From: Flavobacteria bacterium GWA2_35_26
Lineage (GTDB): Bacteria > Bacteroidota > Bacteroidia > Flavobacteriales > Flavobacteriaceae
Length of the DNA stretch: 64,000 nt
Reading direction: 5' to 3'
Assembly (NCBI GenBank): GCA_001800905.1
Contig: MGWH01000001.1
Coordinates: 124,001-188,000, forward strand
The translations under genes were made by a program, and so were the position numbers. Below the pieces are notes generated by a model that was given only the letters and a program-made list of their open reading frames with translations, searched no databases and had not been told where the DNA came from. Positions 57,540 through 64,000 of this stretch are shown piece by piece. Positions within the stretch are counted from its first letter, which is position 1, and each line of letters starts with the position of its first letter.

Positions 57540-58408
57540 AAGGATGGATTTAATAAGTCCAAATCTTTAGTCTTAATGTTATTTATTTTCAGTATTGTAT
57601 CTTCTTCAATTTTATAGGAAGAAGCTTTGATATTCGTATTTAAATGATCTTCAGAGTCAACTCCAATAATCACATTATCTATTTTTTTTTGAAACAAACA
57701 ATAAGATAACGCTAATTCTTCCATTGAACAATTAGATTGTTCAACTATTTGATTCAAGATTTCCAATTCAGATTTTAATTTCTGAACAATTTTATTCTTA
57801 TCACTGGTTTTCTTAAAAAACAATCCTTGAAGAAAAGCAGATCTTGTGTGAATAATTTTTCCCTTTAATTTTAGTTCTTCTAATAAATCACCTCTAACAG
57901 AATAATTATCTAGTAAATTGAACGGCAATTGAACTACTGTTATATCATCTTGATCTAATAAATATTCTATTTGATCATTAGTATACACTGAAACTCCAAT
58001 GTGCTTAATTAAACCCTTGGATTTTAATTCAAGTAATTTTAAACACGCCCCTTTATTACTTTTAAAAGAATCAAATGAGTGAAACATCAATATCTCCAAA
58101 CAATTTACCTCTAAATCTTCTAAATACTCTTTAATCTTGATTTCAATACTACTTTCTTCAATACTATGAGGCACTTTGGTAACAATATTAAACTTATGAT
58201 TTGGGTAACTTTTATGGAATTCGCCTATTACTTTATGTGCATTTCCATAAGCTTCCGCAGTATCTAAAGTTGTAATTCCAGATACATGAGCTCTTAATAA
58301 AATTTGGTAACTATCTTCTAATGAAATTTTTCCAAGCTTATTATTTATACCATAGTTAAGTCCCATTTGAACCGTCCCTAGTATCAATTTACTTAACGGA
58401 TTATTCAT
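57533..58408 (-). CDS. Aldo/keto reductase family protein
   Basis: LILGTVQMGLNYGINN, TLDTAEAYGNAHKVIGEFH, LEILMFHSFDSF, IKHIGVSVYTNDQ. Confidence 0.93.
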   Translation of the reverse strand: MNNPLSKLILGTVQMGLNYGINNKLGKISLEDSYQILLRAHVSGITTLDTAEAYGNAHKVIGEFHKSYPNHKFNIVTKVPHSIEESSIEIKIKEYLEDLEVNCLEILMFHSFDSFKSNKGACLKLLELKSKGLIKHIGVSVYTNDQIEYLLDQDDITVVQLPFNLLDNYSVRGDLLEELKLKGKIIHTRSAFLQGLFFKKTSDKNKIVQKLKSELEILNQIVEQSNCSMEELALSYCLFQKKIDNVIIGVDSEDHLNTNIKASSYKIEEDTILKINNIKTKDLDLLNPSLW

Positions 58409-59600
58409 TGAAGAATTTCATTATTAAATTAATTACAAAATTTTGCTCATTCAAAGTTAATGTTGGATACATAGGTAAACTTATACACCCTTTATAATAA
58501 GATTCCGCATTTGGAAAATCGCCTTCTTTCCAACCAAATTGCTTGTAATAAGGCATTAAATGACAAGGTATATAATGAATTTGGGCGAAGACTTTGTTTT
58601 GTCTTAAATAATTATACAATTCCAAACGATTTTCTACTTCAATTATGTATAAATGATAGGCATGTCCCTCGATTACACCTGATTGAGATTTGATAAAAGA
58701 CTGTCCTTTAAATGCCTCATTGTATATTGAAGCAATTAAACGACGTTTCATTAATCCTTCATCTCCTCTTTGTAATTGGCTAGTTCCTAAAGCAGCTTGA
58801 AAATCAGTTATTCGATAATTAAATCCTAAAGTTTGCATTTCCATATACCATCCAGGATATTGTTCGCTTTCAGATTCTTGACCACAGGCAAACTCAATAG
58901 AGTTAGTATATTCCGATTCATTTTTTGTAATACCATGTGTGCGTAATGTCAACAACTTTTTATATAAAGATTCATCGTTGGTTGTAATCATACCTCCTTC
59001 GCCACAAGCAATGTGTTTTACAGGATGAAATGAAAAAATGGCCAAATCAGCAAAATTACCATTCCCGCATTTTTGAATGTTACTTTTAGAATCGTCAAAA
59101 TAACCTCCAGGAGCATGACATGCATCTTCTATAATCCATAAATTATATTCATCTGCTAATTTTCTGAAAGCCTCTAAATCAACTGCTCTCCCTGCAAAGT
59201 CAACAGGTATTAATCCTTTATAAGTTCCTTTTGGAGCGTTTTCTAACAATATTTTTACTTTGTCAATATCTAAAAGATAAGTATCTGGATTGATATCAGA
59301 AAAAACAACTTCCCCCCCACAATAACGCACACAATTTGCTGAAGCGGCAAATGTAATAGGTGTAGTAATTACTTTATCTCCTTCTTGAACTCCCAACGCT
59401 AAAGTACATAAATGCAAAGCGGCAGTACCATTAGAAACTGCTACAGCATATTTGCTTCCAACATAGTTTGCAAAATGTTCTTCAAACTCCTTGATTCTAG
59501 GTCCTTGAGTAAGATAATCTGATTGTAGTGCTGCAATGACTACCTCAATATCCTCTTTTGTAATATTTTGTTTGCCGTATGGGATGATGGTATTATTCAT
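58401..59600 (-). CDS. pseC: UDP-4-amino-4,6-dideoxy-N-acetyl-beta-L-altrosamine transaminase
   Basis: IPYGKQNITKEDIEVVIAALQSDYLTQGPRIKEFE, FSFHPVKHIACGEGGMITTND. Confidence 0.95.
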   Translation of the reverse strand: MNNTIIPYGKQNITKEDIEVVIAALQSDYLTQGPRIKEFEEHFANYVGSKYAVAVSNGTAALHLCTLALGVQEGDKVITTPITFAASANCVRYCGGEVVFSDINPDTYLLDIDKVKILLENAPKGTYKGLIPVDFAGRAVDLEAFRKLADEYNLWIIEDACHAPGGYFDDSKSNIQKCGNGNFADLAIFSFHPVKHIACGEGGMITTNDESLYKKLLTLRTHGITKNESEYTNSIEFACGQESESEQYPGWYMEMQTLGFNYRITDFQAALGTSQLQRGDEGLMKRRLIASIYNEAFKGQSFIKSQSGVIEGHAYHLYIIEVENRLELYNYLRQNKVFAQIHYIPCHLMPYYKQFGWKEGDFPNAESYYKGCISLPMYPTLTLNEQNFVINLIMKFFNE

Positions 59601-60611
59601 TTATTCGAAATTTGAATCTACATGTTCCTTTATAAGGTTTCTTAAACTCTCTATTGTCTCCCATTCTGTATTAGTTCCAGAGTCATAGTTGAATCCTTCC
59701 GTTACTTTTTTTGCAGAAAATGAATCCACGAAATCTTTAATTTTAAAATTAGGAACAGTTGGTAAAATAGTATAATACTTCCCTAAATCATAGGTGTAAA
59801 AAGAATCTGAAGACGTAATCATTTCTTCATGTATTTTTTCTCCAGGACGAATTCCAACAATTACTTGTTCGCAGTCTGGGGCAACAGCAGTAGCCACATC
59901 GGTTATTCTATAGGATGGTATTTTTGGAATGAATATTTCTCCACCCCAAGCATGTTCCATGGCGTGCATCACCATATCAACCCCTCCTTGTAAAGAGATG
60001 TTAAAACGAGTCATAGCACTATCCGTTATTGGTAATTTTCCTTCACTTTTTTTCTTAATAAAAAATGGAATTACAGAGCCATTAGATCCCATAACATTTC
60101 CATAACGCACCACTGAAAATTTGATAGGATTTGTTCCTTTTATATTATTTGCGGCCACAAATAATTTATCTGATGTTAATTTTGTAGCACCATATAAATT
60201 AATAGGTGCGCAAGCTTTATCTGTCGATAATGCTACCACATTAGATACGTTAGTTTGTAAAGCTGCATGAATTACATTTTGTGCTCCACCAATATTAGTT
60301 TTGATACATTCATCTGGATTATATTCCGCTAAATGAACATGTTTCATAGCTGCGGCATGAATTACAATATCTACGCCTTGAAAAGCCCTGATCAATCTTT
60401 GTTCATCACGAACATCTCCTAAGAAAAAACGGATTTGAGGAAATTGACTTTCAGGAAATTCCTGAGCCATTTGAAATTGTTTTTGTTCGTCTCTGGATAA
60501 GATGATTAATTTTTTTATATTCGAATGGTGATTGAAAATATGAGTAGTTAATGCTTTTCCTAAAGATCCTGTACCTCCTGTAATTAATATGGTTTTGTTT
60601 TCTAAATTCAT
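59601..60611 (-). CDS. pseB: UDP-N-acetylglucosamine 4,6-dehydratase (inverting)
   Basis: ILITGGTGSLGKALTTHIF, HAAAMKHVHLAEYNPDECIKTNIGGAQNVI, LSTDKACAPINLYGATKLTSDKLF. Confidence 0.96.
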   Translation of the reverse strand: MNLENKTILITGGTGSLGKALTTHIFNHHSNIKKLIILSRDEQKQFQMAQEFPESQFPQIRFFLGDVRDEQRLIRAFQGVDIVIHAAAMKHVHLAEYNPDECIKTNIGGAQNVIHAALQTNVSNVVALSTDKACAPINLYGATKLTSDKLFVAANNIKGTNPIKFSVVRYGNVMGSNGSVIPFFIKKKSEGKLPITDSAMTRFNISLQGGVDMVMHAMEHAWGGEIFIPKIPSYRITDVATAVAPDCEQVIVGIRPGEKIHEEMITSSDSFYTYDLGKYYTILPTVPNFKIKDFVDSFSAKKVTEGFNYDSGTNTEWETIESLRNLIKEHVDSNFE

Positions 60612-60629
60612 TACTTTAATATTTTTTAA

Positions 60630-61841
60630 TTAATTATTAACCCCACAAAAATCCAGCACTATTTTAGCTTTGCCTGTTTGGATGTTTTTGAATTCATTGT
60701 GAGCCACTAGATATACAATTATGTCTGCATTTTCTATGGCTTGTTGGGTAGGGGTTAGTTTGAAAACTTTGTGTTCTTGAATGTTTGGTTCTACAATATA
60801 GCAGGTATCGTCATGTGAGTCTTGCAAGATTCTTTGTGCAATGTACTTGGCTGGCGATTCCCTTAAATCATCAATATTGGGTTTAAACGCCAATCCCATG
60901 ATGGCAACATTGGCTTTTCTACCGTATTTGAGTTGGAATTCAAGTTTGGCTGTTTTTACTTTTTCGGCACACCAAAACGATTTGTAATTATTGATTTCTC
61001 TTGCTTTGGCAATAATTTGAGATTCCATAGGATAATCGGCAACAATGAAATAAGGGTCTACGGCGATGCAATGTCCGCCTACGCCACAACCTGGTTGCAG
61101 GATATTTACACGTGGATGTTTATTAGCAAGACGGATGAGTTCCCAAACGTTAATATCTGCTTTGTCACAAATAAATGATAGCTCGTTAGCAAATGCGATT
61201 TGAACATCACGCGAAGAATTTTCAGTTAGTTTGCACATTTCGGCTGTACGTGCGTTGGTTGGATGTAATTCTCCTTTTACAAATTGTTTGTAAAAGTCGG
61301 TTGCTTTTTGAGTAGCTATTTCATTTACTCCACCAATAACTCTGTCGTTATTTACTAATTCATGCATTACATTGCCAGGCAGTACACGCTCTGGGCAGTA
61401 TGCTATATGTAATTTATTTTCTAGTTCTGGTCGTTCGGAAAAGATATATCGCATCATTTTTTCGGTGGTACCAATAGGGGATGTCGATTCGATGATGTAT
61501 AAGTCGTTTTCTTTCAATAATGGAATGACTGCTTTGGTTGCTGCTTCTACAAACGAGATATCTGGTTCGTTTTTTGCCTTGAAAGGTGTTGGCACTACGA
61601 TAAGGTAGGTATTTGCTTCTACAGGTGTAGTTGCTGCCTTCAAAAAACCGTTTGCAACTGCGGTGGCTACTGCTTGGTCTAAACTAGGCTCAACTATATG
61701 TATTTTTCCTGCATTAATGGTTTCTACTACCTGCGGGTTGATGTCCACCCCATGTACGTGGATATTATTGTTTGCAATTAGGGCAGCAGTAGGAAGACCG
61801 ATGTACCCTAAACCAATCATTACAACTTTTTGGTTACTCAT
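60630..61841 (-). CDS. wecC: UDP-N-acetyl-D-mannosamine dehydrogenase
   Basis: VVMIGLGYIGLPTAALIA, ERVLPGNVMHELVNNDRVIGG, QPGCGVGGHCIAVDPYFIV, GLAFKPNIDDLRESPA. Confidence 0.95.
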   Translation of the reverse strand: MSNQKVVMIGLGYIGLPTAALIANNNIHVHGVDINPQVVETINAGKIHIVEPSLDQAVATAVANGFLKAATTPVEANTYLIVVPTPFKAKNEPDISFVEAATKAVIPLLKENDLYIIESTSPIGTTEKMMRYIFSERPELENKLHIAYCPERVLPGNVMHELVNNDRVIGGVNEIATQKATDFYKQFVKGELHPTNARTAEMCKLTENSSRDVQIAFANELSFICDKADINVWELIRLANKHPRVNILQPGCGVGGHCIAVDPYFIVADYPMESQIIAKAREINNYKSFWCAEKVKTAKLEFQLKYGRKANVAIMGLAFKPNIDDLRESPAKYIAQRILQDSHDDTCYIVEPNIQEHKVFKLTPTQQAIENADIIVYLVAHNEFKNIQTGKAKIVLDFCGVNN

Positions 61842-61845
61842 TTTT

Positions 61846-62964
61846 TCAGTGTAAAGAAATTATATGTTTTGCTATTCGTTCGCATGCTTTACCATCTCCA
61901 TAAGGATTGTGCAAACTGCTCATTTGTTGGTATCTGCTTGTATTGTTTAGTAGGTCGTTGCATTCTTTCAAAATCAACTCTTTGTTGGTGCCTACTAGAA
62001 TTACGGTTCCGGCTTCAACCGCTTCGGGTCTTTCTGTAGTGTCCCTCATTACTAAAACAGGTTTACCTAGGCTTGGCGCTTCTTCTTGAACTCCTCCCGA
62101 ATCGGTAATTATTAAATAAGATTGGTTCATTAGCCATACAAAAGCTGGATAGGCTAATGGATCTATTAAATTTATGGAATGTGTATTGCCCAAAATGTTA
62201 TACACGGGTTTTTTTACGTTGGGATTTAGATGCACAGGGTAGATAATTTGAACGTCTTTGTTAGTCGTAGCTATCTCTTTTAGTGCTTGACATATGTCTA
62301 TAAATCCTTGTCCGTGATTTTCTCTTCTATGTCCTGTTACAAGAATTAGTTTTTTAGTTTTATCAACTATTTGTTTGAGAGCTTCTATTTCGGGATTTAC
62401 TATCTTTTTTACTTTCTCTGAACTTTCTATTAGCGCATCAATTACGGTATTTCCGGTGATGATGATGGAATCTTCATTCACATTTTCTTGCAACAAGTTA
62501 TTTTTAGATTGTATGGTTGGTGCAAAATGTAGGTCAGCTATTCTGCCTGTAACTTGTCTGTTTATTTCTTCAGGGAATGGCGATAGTTTATTGTGTGTGC
62601 GTAGGCCTGCTTCTATATGACAAAGCTTTGCACCTGCATAAAATGCGGCTATACTAGCAGCCATTGTTGTTGTAGTATCTCCATGAACGTAAACATAGTC
62701 TGGTTGGTATTCTTCTAAAATTGGTTGTAAACCTAAAATAATATCAGAAGTCAACGAATATAAATTTTGGTTTGGTTTCATTATATCCAAATCATAATCG
62801 GGTATGATTTCGAAAAAATCTAAGACTTGATCTAGCATTTCTCTGTGTTGCGCGGTAACACAAACTTTAGTATTAAACTTATTTTCTTTTTGAAACTCTC
62901 TGACTAAAGGTGCCATTTTGATTGCTTCTGGTCTTGTACCAAAGATGATTAGGTTTTTTATCAT
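61846..62964 (-). CDS. wecB: UDP-N-acetylglucosamine 2-epimerase (non-hydrolysing)
   Basis: IIFGTRPEAIKMAPLVREF, VTAQHREMLDQVL, VHGDTTTTMAASIAAFYAG, HIEAGLRTHNKLSPFPEEINRQ. Confidence 0.96.
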   Translation of the reverse strand: MIKNLIIFGTRPEAIKMAPLVREFQKENKFNTKVCVTAQHREMLDQVLDFFEIIPDYDLDIMKPNQNLYSLTSDIILGLQPILEEYQPDYVYVHGDTTTTMAASIAAFYAGAKLCHIEAGLRTHNKLSPFPEEINRQVTGRIADLHFAPTIQSKNNLLQENVNEDSIIITGNTVIDALIESSEKVKKIVNPEIEALKQIVDKTKKLILVTGHRRENHGQGFIDICQALKEIATTNKDVQIIYPVHLNPNVKKPVYNILGNTHSINLIDPLAYPAFVWLMNQSYLIITDSGGVQEEAPSLGKPVLVMRDTTERPEAVEAGTVILVGTNKELILKECNDLLNNTSRYQQMSSLHNPYGDGKACERIAKHIISLH

Positions 62965-62997
62965 TATAATATTTAAAAATATTAATTAATCTAGTAC

Positions 62998-64000
62998 TTA
63001 ATTTAAAGTAATACTCTTAAAAATCCTTCTAACAATCAACCCTAAAACCATTAAAAAACCTGTTAGAACACCTCCTAAAACTATACCTTTCCCTTTACCA
63101 AAACGTTCTTTAGGCAAAGGCAAAATAGGTCGGTCAATGACTTGTATTAGTGGTGTTTCTTTACGCAAAGTAACTTTAGCTAGTTCGGTTTGTTTCACTA
63201 ATTCGGTAAGAATAGCCGTATTAGCCTGTACATCTACTTGGCGTTTGGCCGAAGGTGCTCGGTTCACATTCAAAGCAGGATTCAACATAAAAGTAATGTC
63301 ATTAGCTACCGCTACACCTGTAATCGCTCCGTTCAATTCCCCACGAATGGAGTCGGTTTGATGTTGCAAGATGGCCATGTTCATTCGTGCTTTCTTACTT
63401 TTGGTGTCCACATAAAAATCGGATACTTGTTTGGCTAAAGTCTCAGAAAACGCCTTGGCAAACGCCTCATTCTCTGATTTCACATCAATACTAATAATGG
63501 ATATTTTTTTGTCTTTTTGAGCTACTGTTAAGCTGGTTTTCGACAAGTCTTCGTACATCTTACCCATAATACTATCGTGTTCTCTGGTAAAGTATTTGCG
63601 CTTGGTCAAAGGCGGAAATTGAATTGCTTTTAATTTTGGTTTTTCGTTCCATTTGTCTCTCCATTCCTGAGTACGAATATATAGTTCAGCTAAAGAAATA
63701 GTATCCACTCCTGCTAGTACCGGCTGCATCAAGGTCTGCTCTACCATCGAGCGGGATTTGAACAATTCAATCAAATTGGCTCCTGAAAAGGCACCACCAC
63801 CACTTCCTCCACCTAAGTCCAATCCTAAAGAGCTAGCTAATCCCAAAGCTCCACTCATTCCTCCTCCTTTTTCATCTTCCAAGGCAAAGGATAAGGTGGC
63901 TGTATAAATCGGTTTTTTACTTATTGAGTAAGCTAATCCTAAAGCCGCTCCTAGTACTCCTGCTAATACAATGATTTTCCATTGGGATAACATGTAAGAA
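62998..64000 (-). CDS. Wzz-type chain-length determinant family protein, 5' end probably truncated by the window edge
   Basis: SQWKIIVLAGVLGAALGLAYSISKKPIYTATLSFALEDEKGGG; C-terminal IDRPILPLPKERFGKGKGIVLGGVLTGFLMVLGLIVRR; frame stays open past the Met at 63993 to the edge. Confidence 0.9.
   Translation of the reverse strand, partial: SYMLSQWKIIVLAGVLGAALGLAYSISKKPIYTATLSFALEDEKGGGMSGALGLASSLGLDLGGGSGGGAFSGANLIELFKSRSMVEQTLMQPVLAGVDTISLAELYIRTQEWRDKWNEKPKLKAIQFPPLTKRKYFTREHDSIMGKMYEDLSKTSLTVAQKDKKISIISIDVKSENEAFAKAFSETLAKQVSDFYVDTKSKKARMNMAILQHQTDSIRGELNGAITGVAVANDITFMLNPALNVNRAPSAKRQVDVQANTAILTELVKQTELAKVTLRKETPLIQVIDRPILPLPKERFGKGKGIVLGGVLTGFLMVLGLIVRRIFKSITLN

Noticed and set aside
63781-63860. 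Gly-rich stretch in the Wzz-like protein as a repeat or frameshift
   Set aside because: The frame is open and continuous; I judge it a flexible periplasmic segment rather than an anomaly.

Overview
This 64 kb window is AT-rich and looks like Bacteroidota, probably a Flavobacterium-type genome. I base that on gene content, tRNA and promoter style; I did no database search. About 1-16 kb is ordinary housekeeping sequence: Bcp, QueD, Idi, an MsrB-MsrA fusion, an M20 peptidase, a GH130-like protein, RecQ, a KpsF-like isomerase, TatC, LptB, PssA and one tRNA-Thr. From about 16 kb to the right edge almost everything lies on the minus strand and forms one large surface-polysaccharide locus. It contains an MBOAT/SGNH acylation pair, a FlaA1/CapD-like dehydratase, rmlABCD, an initiating sugar transferase, several glycosyltransferases, Wzx, Wzy and Wzz candidates, a HisF/HisH/WbpG amidination trio, CDP-glucose dehydration (RfbF/RfbG), a pseudaminic-acid-type pathway (PseB, C, H, I plus a SpsF-like enzyme) and WecB/WecC. 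Four things most deserve a second look: (1) an acyl-modification cassette inside the nonulosonate operon (KAS III, ACP, class III aminotransferase, AAC(3)-like, DUF4910-like and formyltransferase genes) with no recognisable PseG; (2) islands of degenerate short repeats in nearly every gene junction from about 16.1 to 26.7 kb, several of which supply the stop codons of neighbouring genes; (3) a perfect 17-bp inverted repeat inside the DUF4910-like CDS; (4) two non-glycan ORFs (GxxExxY and RhuM/PLD-like) placed between rml genes and bracketed by those repeats. All product calls are by recognition of sequence motifs in the translated ORFs.
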